This document shows, piece after piece, positions 1 through 7,873 of a stretch of DNA of 64,000 nt. The number at the start of each line of letters is the position of its first letter. Position 1 is the stretch's first letter. The stretch comes from Chitinophaga rhizosphaerae. Lineage in GTDB: Bacteria > Bacteroidota > Bacteroidia > Chitinophagales > Chitinophagaceae. Where the stretch lies: NCBI RefSeq assembly GCF_003958645.1, contig NZ_RXLO01000007.1, forward strand, positions 62,001 through 126,000. Reading direction: 5' to 3'. A program made the position numbers and the translations under genes. The notes below the pieces were generated by a model that was not told the DNA's origin, made no database searches, and worked only from the letters and a program-made list of their open reading frames with translations.

Positions 1-1
1 C

Positions 2-280
2 GGGATGCTGAACAACGGTTACAATGTTCTGCGCTCCGGCGATATCATGGTGTTGCTGCAACCGGGCTGGTTCGACGGTGGCAAGACCGGTACCACCCAC
101 GGCCAGTGGAACCCGTACGACGCGCATATTCCCCTCGTTTGGATGGGCTGGGGCGTGAAACCGGGCAAAACCAACCGCACCACGCATATGACCGACATCG
201 CGCCTACCTTGGCTGCCATGCTCCGGATCCAGATGCCGAGCGGTAACGTTGGGCACCCGATCACTGAGGTCGCCCATTAA
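2..280 (+). CDS. Alkaline phosphatase-family protein, C-terminal fragment
   Basis: The reading frame is open to the left edge, so only the last ~92 residues are present; the ATG at 5 is internal, not a start. The residues TTHGQWNPYDAHIP followed by a VWMGWGVKPG strand and DIAPTLAAML resemble the C-terminal end of PafA-type (sulfatase-fold, zinc-dependent) alkaline phosphatases and nucleotide pyrophosphatases. In these the His of the THG motif is a metal ligand, and the segment ends in a GxPITEV-like tail, as here. The protein would normally be exported and release phosphate from monoesters. Signal peptide and nucleophile Thr lie outside the window, so substrate cannot be judged. A terminator follows 23 nt after the stop. 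Confidence 0.75.
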   Translation, partial: GMLNNGYNVLRSGDIMVLLQPGWFDGGKTGTTHGQWNPYDAHIPLVWMGWGVKPGKTNRTTHMTDIAPTLAAMLRIQMPSGNVGHPITEVAH

Positions 281-302
281 GGGAAAATATTGCAAAATCT
301 GG

Positions 303-341
303 GCGCCCCGGCTGTAAAACAGTTGGGGCGCTTTGTTTTTC
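303..341 (+). terminator. Rho-independent terminator of the phosphatase gene
   Basis: GCGCCCC at 303-309 pairs with GGGGCGC at 325-331, with an inner CTGT/ACAG pairing, and is followed by TTTGTTTTT. Confidence 0.85.
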
Positions 342-383
342 ATCTAGTTACACATGGGTATAAAACGTTAAAAATAATTCCTG

Positions 384-391
384 TACATTTG
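384..391 (+). promoter_or_regulatory. -7 box TACATTTG, predicted leaderless start
   Basis: A perfect Bacteroidota -7 element (TAnnTTTG) ends 4 nt before the ATG at 396, so transcription would begin at or next to the start codon. No clear TTG -33 element is seen. Confidence 0.55.
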
Positions 392-395
392 GCGC

Positions 396-1169
396 ATGTC
401 AGGTATTACCTATGCGGTGGCGGACCGGGTCGCCACCATCACGCTCAACCGGCCGGAAAAGCGCAACGCGCTGAACGGGGAGGTGGTGCATGCGCTGCGC
501 AAGGCTTTTGCGCAGGCGGAGGCAGACGGACAGGTGAAAGTAGTAGTGCTGGCCGCCAGCGGAAAGGCGTTCTGTGCAGGGGCCGATCTGGATTATCTCC
601 GGCAGCTCCAGCAGTTCGATTTCGAGGAAAACTATGCCGATTCCCGGGAACTGATGCAGTTATTCCGTGAAATTTACGAACTTAAGAAACCCGTGATCGC
701 GCAGATAGAAGGGGATGCCCTGGCCGGAGGTTGCGGGCTCGCTACGGTGGCCGATCTCAGCTATGCCGTTCCGGAGGCCCGGTTTGGGTATACGGAGGTG
801 AAGATCGGGTTCGTGCCGGCGCTGGTAAGCGTTTTCCTCGTTCGGAAAATCGGGGAGGGCAGAGCCCGGGAGCTGATGCTGACCGGTGCCCTGGTGCCGG
901 CGGAAACGGCGGAAAAATATGGGCTTATCACGGCCGTGGTGCCGGCAGACCGGATCGCCGGGCATGTGCGGGAAATGGCGGCGCGCCTCTGCACGGAGGC
1001 TTCTTCAAATTCCCTTACGGTTACCAAGCAATTGATTGCCAACGTATTCGATACATCGCTCGAAGAAGGGCTCGAAGCAGCCGCCCGTACCAATGCCGAA
1101 ACCCGGCGCCATCCCGACTGCCAGAAGGGGATCGCCGCTTTCCTGGACAAAAAGAAACCCGAATGGTAA
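396..1169 (+). CDS. Enoyl-CoA hydratase/isomerase family protein
   Basis: A 257-residue crotonase-fold protein of normal family length. It should hydrate or isomerise an acyl-CoA in the cytoplasm, in fatty-acid or branched-chain amino-acid catabolism; the sequence resembles methylglutaconyl-CoA hydratases, but the substrate is not certain. The oxyanion-hole segments are AFCAGADL (~residues 59-66) and GGCGLA (~110). Both catalytic glutamates are present, in GYTEVKIG and in ARELMLTG. The N-terminal motif ITLNRPEKRNAL is typical. The start is set by the -7 box ending 4 nt upstream. The DUF4412-like gene begins 57 nt downstream on the same strand and may be cotranscribed, since the first terminator comes after it. 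Confidence 0.9.
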   Translation: MSGITYAVADRVATITLNRPEKRNALNGEVVHALRKAFAQAEADGQVKVVVLAASGKAFCAGADLDYLRQLQQFDFEENYADSRELMQLFREIYELKKPVIAQIEGDALAGGCGLATVADLSYAVPEARFGYTEVKIGFVPALVSVFLVRKIGEGRARELMLTGALVPAETAEKYGLITAVVPADRIAGHVREMAARLCTEASSNSLTVTKQLIANVFDTSLEEGLEAAARTNAETRRHPDCQKGIAAFLDKKKPEW

Positions 1170-1226
1170 GGGAAAACAGCCGTTTGGCATAGATTTTTCA
1201 TTTACCATCCTTAACAATCAACTCAT

Positions 1227-1889
1227 ATGCGAAAAATGTCACCTCTCCGCCTGCTGGTGTTGGCCATTACCCTGGCCGCATCGTTGCCGGCTTCGGCGCA
1301 GCGGACCATTTCGGACGCCAGGATCGCCTACAAGGTGGAAATGCCGCCCGAACAATTGCAGATGGAGGCCATGTTCGCCGGAAGTTCCATGATACAGTAC
1401 ATCCGCGGCAATCTCAGCCGGGTAGACATGAACTTCAACGTGGTGAACTACATCTACCTCATCAATTCCGAAAAGGAAGACGTCATTACACTGATGGACA
1501 ATCACGGCGACAAGTACCTCATCCGTACCGATAAAAAGACTTACGAAGCGGATGTGAAGAAATTTTCCGCCATTACTTTCGCTGATCAGGCGGAAACCCG
1601 CGAAATTGCTGGGTACAAATGCCGGAAGGCGATCGGGACGATGCCCGACGGGGCCACTTTCGAAGTGTTCTATACAACAGACATCATCCCCGAAAACCCC
1701 TTTTACAACCGCCGTTTCCAGAACCTGAAGGGCATACCGCTGGAATACGAGATCGTGACGAAAACGGGCGCTAAAATGCGTGCGATCGCCACGCGGGTAG
1801 ACCTCAGTCCCGTTCCGGCCTCCGTATTTGACGTGCCCCGCGGCTACCGCGAGATCACGGCCGACGAGCTGAAACGCATCAGGGGATAA
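1227..1889 (+). CDS. Exported DUF4412-like protein
   Basis: A 220-residue protein with an N-terminal signal peptide (LLVLAITLAASLPASAQ, cleavage after AQ at ~25). The mature part has the layout of DUF4412/GLPGLI-type Bacteroidota periplasmic proteins: an early strand with YKVEMP, a central LMDNHGDKYLI segment, then the IAGYKCRKA motif and a FEVFYTTDI strand. Biochemical function of this family is unknown. It is followed directly by a strong terminator and probably shares a transcript with the enoyl-CoA hydratase gene upstream, though no functional link is evident. Confidence 0.7.
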   Translation: MRKMSPLRLLVLAITLAASLPASAQRTISDARIAYKVEMPPEQLQMEAMFAGSSMIQYIRGNLSRVDMNFNVVNYIYLINSEKEDVITLMDNHGDKYLIRTDKKTYEADVKKFSAITFADQAETREIAGYKCRKAIGTMPDGATFEVFYTTDIIPENPFYNRRFQNLKGIPLEYEIVTKTGAKMRAIATRVDLSPVPASVFDVPRGYREITADELKRIRG

Positions 1890-1910
1890 CGAAAGCATCA
1901 CATTATCGAA

Positions 1911-1937
1911 ACCGCGGAACGTTCCGCGGTTTTTTTT
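1911..1937 (+). terminator. Rho-independent terminator
   Basis: A perfect 8-bp stem ACCGCGGA/TCCGCGGT with an ACGT loop is followed by eight T residues. Confidence 0.93.
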
Positions 1938-1993
1938 ATGCCGCAACACCTATGGCCTGTCATTGAGCCGGCTGCCGGGAAACGCCCGGACAT

Positions 1994-2020
1994 GAAAAAG
2001 GCCGCCTTGCGGCAGCCTTT
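1994..2020 (-). terminator. Rho-independent terminator of the 2048-2461 gene
   Basis: On the minus strand AAAGGCTGCC pairs with GGCGGCCTTT (10 bp, one G-T pair) around a GCAA tetraloop, followed by further T residues. Confidence 0.8.
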
Positions 2021-2047
2021 CCATAAAATCTCTTTTCAAAAGGAACC

Positions 2048-2461
2048 TTACCCTTTTCTGAACGGAAGCTTTATCTGCAGATGATGGTACTGCATATCCG
2101 GTACCGGGGTAACCTGCGGCGCTACCTTGCCAGCGTAAGGGAGGATATAGGTAACGTTGCCTTTCCTGATCGTCATGGTAGACTTCACATTCACGGCATT
2201 GTCAGAGCTCAGGTTGAAAGTTTGTTTCAAAAAGCCGCTCGCGCGGGAGCTGGCGTCCAGGCTAAGGCTGGTTTTAGGCATCGCCGTAAAGCGATACTTG
2301 CCTTCGCCTTCGGTTTTCTTCGTCTTGTCGTTGTTGTCGAAGTATTCCGGTTCTGCTACGCCAAGATCATGGGCGTGCACCCGGATGCCAACAAGGAACA
2401 ACGCGCTCACCAAAAGGCAAGACATTGAAACTGTGCGCATTATGATTTTGATCGTTGTCAT
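2048..2461 (-). CDS. Small exported protein of unknown function
   Basis: A 137-residue protein not recognised as any family. It has a signal peptide (VSMSCLLVSALFLVGIRVHA) and a mature part of about 105 residues rich in polar and beta-prone segments. The start at 2461 is supported by a TATATTTG -7 box ending 7 nt upstream; an alternative ATG lies 7 codons further in (MRTVSM). It is a single-gene unit with its own terminator, transcribed divergently from the TPR gene. Function cannot be inferred. Confidence 0.6.
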   Translation of the reverse strand: MTTIKIIMRTVSMSCLLVSALFLVGIRVHAHDLGVAEPEYFDNNDKTKKTEGEGKYRFTAMPKTSLSLDASSRASGFLKQTFNLSSDNAVNVKSTMTIRKGNVTYILPYAGKVAPQVTPVPDMQYHHLQIKLPFRKG

Positions 2462-2468
2462 GGTACTG

Positions 2469-2476
2469 CAAATATA
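2469..2476 (-). promoter_or_regulatory. -7 box TATATTTG for the small exported protein
   Basis: A perfect TAnnTTTG element on the minus strand ends 7 nt before the ATG at 2461. Confidence 0.5.
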
Positions 2477-2572
2477 CGAATTATTTATCTATCATAAGAT
2501 AATCCTAACGCAAGATAAGCACTTATCTTAAAAAAATGTTAAAAAATACACGAACGGTACACACCAACTGGT

Positions 2573-2603
2573 TTGGTGGCGGTGTTAAAATCCCATATAT
2601 TTA
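2573..2603 (+). promoter_or_regulatory. Promoter of the TPR gene (TTG-N20-TATATTTA)
   Basis: TTG at 2573-2575 is separated by 20 nt from TATATTTA at 2596-2603, one mismatch from the -7 consensus. It ends 5 nt before the ATG at 2609, which argues against starting translation further upstream. Confidence 0.45.
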
Positions 2604-2608
2604 CATTA

Positions 2609-4039
2609 ATGAATCACGATTTCCCATCATTTAACGAGTTTAACGAGGATTTTGAAGATTTGAGGGACTTGCTTCAGCAATTTGAAAATCTTAAGGAAGG
2701 GCGCTCCCACGCCTTTCTGGACGAAGATTCCTTTGAACAGATCATTGACTACTATGATGAGCACGACGAACTGAACAACGCCCTCCAGGCCGTAGAGTTC
2801 GCCATCGAGCAGTTCCCCTTTTCTTCCGCACTGCTCCTGAAAAAATCCGCACTGCTGATCGAGACCAAGAAATACCGGGAAGCCCTCGATCTCCTCGAAA
2901 AAGCCGCACTCCTCGATTCCAACGATATCAACCTGTACATCCTCAAGACAGACGTCTATCTCGCCATGAACCAGCACGAGAAAGCCGCTGCCCTGCTGGA
3001 AGAACAGATACAGCACTTCGAAGGCGAAGACCGCACCGATCTGCTCCTCGAACTGGCAGACGTGTACGACGATTGGGAGGAATTCGAAAAGGTGTTCGAC
3101 TGCCTGAAAATGCTCCTGGAATACGATCCCAACAATGAGGAAGCGCTCCACAAAATCTGCTTCTGGACCGAGTTTACGGGCCGTAACGAGGAAAGCATCC
3201 GCCTCCATACGAACATCATCAACGAGCACCCCTACAACCAGCTCGCCTGGTTCAACCTCGGCACCGCCTACCAGGGGCTCAAACTGTACGAAAAATCCAT
3301 CGACGCCTACCAGTACGCCGTCGTGATCGACGAAAAGTTCGATTACGCCTACCGGAACATGGGCGATGCATATATCCGTCTCCGTAAGTACAACGACGCC
3401 ATCGAGGTACTCCAGAAACACCTGGAGATCGCCAAACCGGAAGACGTCATCTACGAAGCCATCGGCCATTGCTACGAGAAAATGCGCAAATACACCCAGG
3501 CGCGCTACTATTATCGCAAGGCCGTGCATTTGAGCCCGAGCGACGACAAGCTGTATTTCAAGATCGCCAAATGCTACATGACGGAAGAAAACTGGGAACA
3601 CGCCGTGCGCGCCATCCAGTCGGCCCTCCGGATCAACAAGCAAAGCGCCGAATACAATATTACCCTGGGCCAGTGTTACCTCGAGATCGGGATGGACAAG
3701 GAAGCCCTCGTCCATTTCCTGAACGCGGTGCGCCTGAGGCCCTCCAGCACTTCCGCCTGGAAGGAGCTGATCCGCGGCCTGTTCCTCGGTGGCCACCTGG
3801 ACGAAGCCATGCGCCAGTTGGACGATGCCGAATCGAAAGTGGGCCGAAAGCCCGTATTCGCCTACTACAAGGCCGCCATCCTCATTGCCATGGGGCGTAC
3901 CAAAGACGGGCTCCTCCACCTGGAAACCGCCCTGCAGCTCTTCCCGCGGCAGGTGAAACGGTTCCTGGAGCTGGACCCATCCATCCTGCAACATCCCGTT
4001 ATCGTGGAATTGATTGCCAGGTACAGGCGGAAACGCTGA
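2609..4039 (+). CDS. Tetratricopeptide repeat protein
   Basis: A 476-residue protein made almost entirely of TPR helical hairpins; the repeat signature (W/Y-x2-LG-x2-Y, then A...AI..P) recurs about every 34 residues, for example LAWFNLGTAYQGLKLYEKSI and FDYAYRNMGDAYIRLRKYND. It has no signal peptide and an acidic N-terminus (FNEFNEDFEDLRD), so a cytoplasmic scaffold or adaptor role is likely. The ORF is open 12 codons further upstream, but ATG 2609 is preferred because the predicted promoter overlaps the longer form. It stands alone in its transcription unit. The partner is unknown. Confidence 0.85.
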   Translation: MNHDFPSFNEFNEDFEDLRDLLQQFENLKEGRSHAFLDEDSFEQIIDYYDEHDELNNALQAVEFAIEQFPFSSALLLKKSALLIETKKYREALDLLEKAALLDSNDINLYILKTDVYLAMNQHEKAAALLEEQIQHFEGEDRTDLLLELADVYDDWEEFEKVFDCLKMLLEYDPNNEEALHKICFWTEFTGRNEESIRLHTNIINEHPYNQLAWFNLGTAYQGLKLYEKSIDAYQYAVVIDEKFDYAYRNMGDAYIRLRKYNDAIEVLQKHLEIAKPEDVIYEAIGHCYEKMRKYTQARYYYRKAVHLSPSDDKLYFKIAKCYMTEENWEHAVRAIQSALRINKQSAEYNITLGQCYLEIGMDKEALVHFLNAVRLRPSSTSAWKELIRGLFLGGHLDEAMRQLDDAESKVGRKPVFAYYKAAILIAMGRTKDGLLHLETALQLFPRQVKRFLELDPSILQHPVIVELIARYRRKR

Positions 4040-4077
4040 TCGTCGTCATTTTTTCCCCACCTATCGGTATTACTTCT

Positions 4078-4085
4078 TATTTTTG
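4078..4085 (+). promoter_or_regulatory. Possible -7 box TATTTTTG upstream of comA
   Basis: The box matches TAnnTTTG but lies about 150 nt before the ATG and lacks a clear TTG at -33, so a long leader would have to be assumed. Confidence 0.35.
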
Positions 4086-4236
4086 CCGCGGTTTTTTATT
4101 TTGTTACGACTTTAAAAGCCAACTGACCAATCCATTTTAGAGCAGGCATCACTCTGTACGGAAGATGGTAAACAACACATTGTCCGATACATAGAAGAGT
4201 GGTGATGACCTTTCAGAAGAATATAAACCGTGAAAA

Positions 4237-5001
4237 ATGAATTTTAATCTGACGCAAATTCCGGAGAGAACCAGCAAGCCGCGCAGCCATGGCCTTACCA
4301 TGGTGATGGACAAAGGCCTGAGCGTAGAAGAGGCAAAGAATTTCCTGTCCGCCGCGGGCCCGCACGTGGATATCGTGAAACTCGGTTTCGGCACTTCTTT
4401 CGTCACGCCCAACCTGCGCACCAAGATTGAAATGTACCAGGCCGCCAACATACCCGTTTATTTCGGCGGCACCCTGTTCGAGGCTTTCCTGATCCGTAAC
4501 CAGTTCGACGAATACGTTCGCGTGATCAAGGATTACGGGATCAGCTACATGGAAGTGTCTGACGGTTCGATCACCATCCCCCACGCAGAAAAATGCGGGT
4601 ATATCGAAAAACTGACCAAGCATGGTCTCGTTTTGAGCGAAGTGGGCAGTAAAGACGCCGAGCATATCATTCCTCCCTATAAGTGGATCGAACTGATGCG
4701 CGCCGAACTGGAAGCCGGTTCCAGCTACGTGATCGCGGAAGCGCGCGAAGGCGGCAACGTCGGCATTTACCGCGGCAGCGGCGAAGTGCGCGAAGGCCTG
4801 GTGCAGGAAATCCTCACGCAGATCCCCGCTGAAAAGATCATCTGGGAAGCGCCGCAAAAAGACCAGCAGCTGTACTTCCTGGAGCTCGTGGGCTGCAACG
4901 CCAACCTCGGCAACCTGGCGCCCAACGAGGTAATTCCCCTGGAAGCCATGCGCGTCGGGCTTCGTGGAGATACTTTCCACCTTTTCCTCGACAAAGAATA
5001 G
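4237..5001 (+). CDS. comA: Phosphosulfolactate synthase (ComA family)
   Basis: A 254-residue TIM-barrel protein of normal ComA length. ComA adds sulfite to phosphoenolpyruvate to give (2R)-phospho-3-sulfolactate. Diagnostic family segments are all present: GLTMVMDKG, VKLGFGTS, YFGGTLFE, MEVSDGSI, SEVGSKD, IAEAREGG and IWEAPQKDQQ. In methanogens this is the first step of coenzyme M synthesis and in Bacillus of spore sulfolactate; here no comB, comC or comDE gene is adjacent. The gene is alone between a long leader and a strong terminator. By inference the product could feed cysteate or sulfonolipid synthesis, a lipid class known in Chitinophagaceae, but the window gives no direct support. Confidence 0.85.
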   Translation: MNFNLTQIPERTSKPRSHGLTMVMDKGLSVEEAKNFLSAAGPHVDIVKLGFGTSFVTPNLRTKIEMYQAANIPVYFGGTLFEAFLIRNQFDEYVRVIKDYGISYMEVSDGSITIPHAEKCGYIEKLTKHGLVLSEVGSKDAEHIIPPYKWIELMRAELEAGSSYVIAEAREGGNVGIYRGSGEVREGLVQEILTQIPAEKIIWEAPQKDQQLYFLELVGCNANLGNLAPNEVIPLEAMRVGLRGDTFHLFLDKE

Positions 5002-5017
5002 TTTTCATACCGAACGG

Positions 5018-5047
5018 AAGGCCAGGGCCCGGCGCCCTGGCCTTTTT
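5018..5047 (+). terminator. Rho-independent terminator of comA
   Basis: An 11-bp perfect stem AAGGCCAGGGC/GCCCTGGCCTT with a five-base loop is followed by T residues, separating comA from aroE. Confidence 0.92.
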
Positions 5048-5069
5048 CAATGACCGTAAACCCTTCAAC

Positions 5070-5792
5070 GTGCGATTATTCGGCCTCATCGGCTTCCCGC
5101 TCAGCCATTCCTTCTCCAAAGGATTCTTCACGGAGAAATTCTCCCGCGAAAACATCCCCGGCTGCGCCTACGAAAACTTTCCCATCCCCGATATTTCCGC
5201 ATTTCCATCCCTTTGGGAAAATAACCCCGCACTGGAAGGCCTCAACGTCACCATCCCGTACAAACAGGCCGTCTTACCCTATCTCGACGAACTGACCGAT
5301 GCGGCCAAAGCCATCGGCGCCGTCAACTGCATCCGTCGCAACGGGATACGCCTCATCGGCCATAACACCGACGTGCTGGGGTTTGGCAGATCGCTGCAAC
5401 CCCTGCTGACGGCGCATCATACGCAAGCGTTGGTGCTCGGTACCGGCGGTGCGGCACAGGCGGTAAAATATGCCTTGACTTCGCTGAACATCCCATTCAC
5501 CGAAGTGAGCCGCAGCGGGCCCATCACGTACGAAGCGGTGACGGCTGCCATGATGCAGTCGCACAAACTGATCGTAAACACCACGCCGCTGGGCATGTAT
5601 CCCAATGTGGACGCGGCTCCGCCGCTCCCGTACGAGTTCGCGGGACCGGAGCATCTGTTCTACGACCTGGTCTACAACCCTGCCGAAACGCTTTTCATGA
5701 AAAAAGGCCTGGAACGCGGCGCCGCCGCCAAGAACGGGCATGAAATGCTGATCCTCCAGGCAGAAGCCTCCTGGGAGATCTGGAATGATTAG
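5070..5792 (+). CDS. aroE: Shikimate dehydrogenase
   Basis: A 240-residue NADPH-dependent enzyme reducing 3-dehydroshikimate to shikimate in aromatic amino-acid synthesis. The substrate-binding start FGLIGFPLSHSFS, the catalytic Lys in NVTIPYKQAVLP, the NTD motif in GHNTDVLGF, the nucleotide-binding loop LGTGGAAQA and the NTTPLGM motif are all seen. The start is a GTG at 5070, immediately before the conserved RLFGLIG; no ATG fits. The length is slightly short for AroE (about 270 in E. coli) but usual for Bacteroidota. Its 3' end overlaps the convergent thioredoxin-like gene by 4 nt. Confidence 0.93.
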   Translation: MRLFGLIGFPLSHSFSKGFFTEKFSRENIPGCAYENFPIPDISAFPSLWENNPALEGLNVTIPYKQAVLPYLDELTDAAKAIGAVNCIRRNGIRLIGHNTDVLGFGRSLQPLLTAHHTQALVLGTGGAAQAVKYALTSLNIPFTEVSRSGPITYEAVTAAMMQSHKLIVNTTPLGMYPNVDAAPPLPYEFAGPEHLFYDLVYNPAETLFMKKGLERGAAAKNGHEMLILQAEASWEIWND

Positions 5793-6388
5793 TCTTCCCT
5801 GATAAGCGCCTCCACCTGTTGCACGAACTTTTCCGAACCATAATTCGCAAAACCCGTATGGTGAAAGCGGATGCGCCCCTGTTTGTCCAGCACCACCGTG
5901 GTGGGCAGCGTTCCGCTGTAGACTTCGGCGGGCACGCGGCCGCCGGCTTTATAGAAAGGTATTGTGTATTGCTCTTTTTGCAGGTAATTGAACGCGGCGG
6001 AAACGTTGTCGTCTTCGTTGATCGTCAAAAAGAAAATCCCGGGATTGTTTTTGAATTGCCCGTACAGCGATTCGATCGACGGGAATTCCGCCCGGCAAGG
6101 CGGGCACCACGATGCCCAGAAGTTGATGAAAACCACTTTTCCCCGCAGGGACGACGTATGTTGCAAATTCCCCTTACCGTCTTCAAACGCGAAATCAACG
6201 GCCGGAGCGGCCGGCGCTTCCTTTTCCATGCTGGCATTGAAGAGGCCGGTGCGCATGAGTTGCCGCAGCGTCCAGGATTTGGCGCCCGGGCTTACGAACA
6301 ACACCACTATGGCAATGCCCATCAATAGGGTAAATCCGTGTTTCCGAAGGAGTTGTAATGAATTTTTTAATGTCGGTCGCTGTTGCAT
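5789..6388 (-). CDS. TlpA-like membrane-anchored thiol-disulfide reductase
   Basis: A 200-residue protein with one N-terminal membrane anchor (FTLLMGIAIVVLFVSPGA, residues ~20-37), then a thioredoxin-fold AhpC/TSA-Redoxin domain with the active site WASWCPPC at ~110. TlpA/ResA-type proteins reduce disulfides in periplasmic proteins, for example during cytochrome c maturation. The open frame extends 45 codons further upstream, but that part overlaps the preceding gene; ATG 6388 leaves 8 nt after that gene's stop and gives the anchor directly. It is the second gene of a two-gene unit with the DUF4406-like gene. Confidence 0.85.
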   Translation of the reverse strand: MQQRPTLKNSLQLLRKHGFTLLMGIAIVVLFVSPGAKSWTLRQLMRTGLFNASMEKEAPAAPAVDFAFEDGKGNLQHTSSLRGKVVFINFWASWCPPCRAEFPSIESLYGQFKNNPGIFFLTINEDDNVSAAFNYLQKEQYTIPFYKAGGRVPAEVYSGTLPTTVVLDKQGRIRFHHTGFANYGSEKFVQQVEALIRED

Positions 6389-6396
6389 GTTGATGT

Positions 6397-6768
6397 TCAG
6401 AGGCTTTTGAACTCGGGGATTTCTTCCAGGCTCATATATACGGATTTTCCTTTTTCCCGCGCTACCTGCAGCATGTAATCTGCCCCGGAAGATGGTCCTC
6501 CGATCCGTACCACCGCGTCGCAAAAATTGATGAGATTCGCGGCGATGGGGTGGAAGATCTCGTTGAAAATATCATCTCCCATTTCGCGTGAGCCCGCTTC
6601 TTCGATCAGCGGCAACGCCACCCATTCGCCCATCATCGGGATGTGGCCGCGGCGATATACGGAAAGCGAAGCTTTCGTCATTTGTTTCACATTGGCTTCG
6701 ATGAGCACCGGATCGTCGTTGGTGCCGCTGCGGTAAGGGCCGGCTACCAATATCATTTGTTGTTGCAT
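6397..6768 (-). CDS. DUF4406 / nucleoside 2-deoxyribosyltransferase-like protein
   Basis: A 123-residue cytoplasmic protein starting MILVAGPYRSGTNDD, a pattern shared with DUF4406 and the nucleoside 2-deoxyribosyltransferase-like fold (VAGPY loop near the N-terminus, a central CDAVVRIGGPSSGADYML segment that would hold the acidic and Ser residues of the site). True deoxyribosyltransferases exchange bases on deoxynucleosides; most DUF4406 members are uncharacterised. It is 8 nt upstream of the TlpA-like gene on the same strand, so the two are probably cotranscribed, although no shared role is obvious. Confidence 0.7.
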   Translation of the reverse strand: MQQQMILVAGPYRSGTNDDPVLIEANVKQMTKASLSVYRRGHIPMMGEWVALPLIEEAGSREMGDDIFNEIFHPIAANLINFCDAVVRIGGPSSGADYMLQVAREKGKSVYMSLEEIPEFKSL

Positions 6769-6922
6769 GCTGGAGCAATTTTCGGGTTTGATGAAAGGAG
6801 CGATAAAGGTACGCGATGACGGCCGATGCGGCGTGTTGATGAAAAGTTAAAATATTGGGTAGGGGATGGATGCTGCTAACAGAAAACCACTAATTTCGAA
6901 GTTCACCCCTCAAACGAAAACC

Positions 6923-7873
6923 ATGGAAAAGCTCAGGATCGCCACCGTACAATTCGAGAACCGCAGCGGCGACAAGCAATATAATCTCAACGTAATCGAC
7001 GAAATCGCTGGAAAGGCCGCCAGTGAAGGAGCGCAGGCGGTTGCGTTCCACGAATGCTCCATCACCGGGTATACCTTCGCCCGGCATCTCGACCGTGAGC
7101 AGTTGACGGATATGGCGGAATTCATTCCCGACGGGCCGAGCATCAAAAGACTGCAGGAAATCGCCGCGAAGCATGGCGTGGCCGTTCTGGCGGGGCTTTT
7201 CGAAAAAGATGCGGAAGGGAATCTTTTCAAGGCGTATGTGTGTGTAGACAGCACGGGGCTCCTGGCGAAGTTCCGGAAGCTGCATCCTTTCATCAATCCG
7301 TACCTGACGCCGGGCAGTGAATATTGCGTGTTCGATCTGTATGGCTGGAAATGCGGGATCCTGATCTGTTACGATAACAATGTGGTGGAGAACGTCCGCG
7401 CCACGAGGCTCCTGGGCGCGGAGGTGCTGTTTATGCCGCACGTTACCATGTGCACGCCGTCTACCAGGCCTGGCGCGGGTTTCGTGGACCCTGCATTATG
7501 GCACAACCGCGAAAACGATCCTACGGCTTTGCGGCTGGAATTCGATGGAATGAAGGGCCGTGCGTGGCTGATGAAATGGTTGCCCGCGCGCGCTTACGAC
7601 AACGGGATGTATTGTGTTTTTTCCAACCCGGTCGGAATGGACGACGACCAGTTGAAGAATGGCTGTTCCATGATCGTAGACCCCTTCGGCGATGTGCTCG
7701 CAGAATGCCGCAAGCTCGACAACGACTTCGTGATAGCGACGCTGACGCGGGAAAAGCTCACCCAGGCCGGCGGGTGCCGCTACATCCGCGCGCGCCGACC
7801 GGATTTGTACGGCAACATCATCGCGCAGCCGCATAAGCCGGAGCAGAAAGTGGTGTGGATGGATGAAAAATAA
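6923..7873 (+). CDS. Nitrilase-family (carbon-nitrogen hydrolase) amidase
   Basis: A 316-residue nitrilase-superfamily hydrolase. The catalytic triad is visible as Glu44 in FHECSITGY, Lys119 in KFRKLHPF and Cys149 in ICYDNNV, consistent with a thiol amidase that cleaves C-N bonds in the cytoplasm. The substrate (an omega-amide, carbamoyl or other amide) cannot be told from motifs. The ORF is open 19 codons further upstream, but MEKLRIATVQFE is the typical family N-terminus. It ends flush against the convergent methyltransferase gene; the two stop codons are adjacent. Confidence 0.85.
   Translation: MEKLRIATVQFENRSGDKQYNLNVIDEIAGKAASEGAQAVAFHECSITGYTFARHLDREQLTDMAEFIPDGPSIKRLQEIAAKHGVAVLAGLFEKDAEGNLFKAYVCVDSTGLLAKFRKLHPFINPYLTPGSEYCVFDLYGWKCGILICYDNNVVENVRATRLLGAEVLFMPHVTMCTPSTRPGAGFVDPALWHNRENDPTALRLEFDGMKGRAWLMKWLPARAYDNGMYCVFSNPVGMDDDQLKNGCSMIVDPFGDVLAECRKLDNDFVIATLTREKLTQAGGCRYIRARRPDLYGNIIAQPHKPEQKVVWMDEK

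Noticed and set aside
6389..6523. Longer start for the TlpA-like protein
   Set aside because: The extra 45 residues overlap the DUF4406-like gene in another frame and precede the membrane anchor with unrelated sequence.
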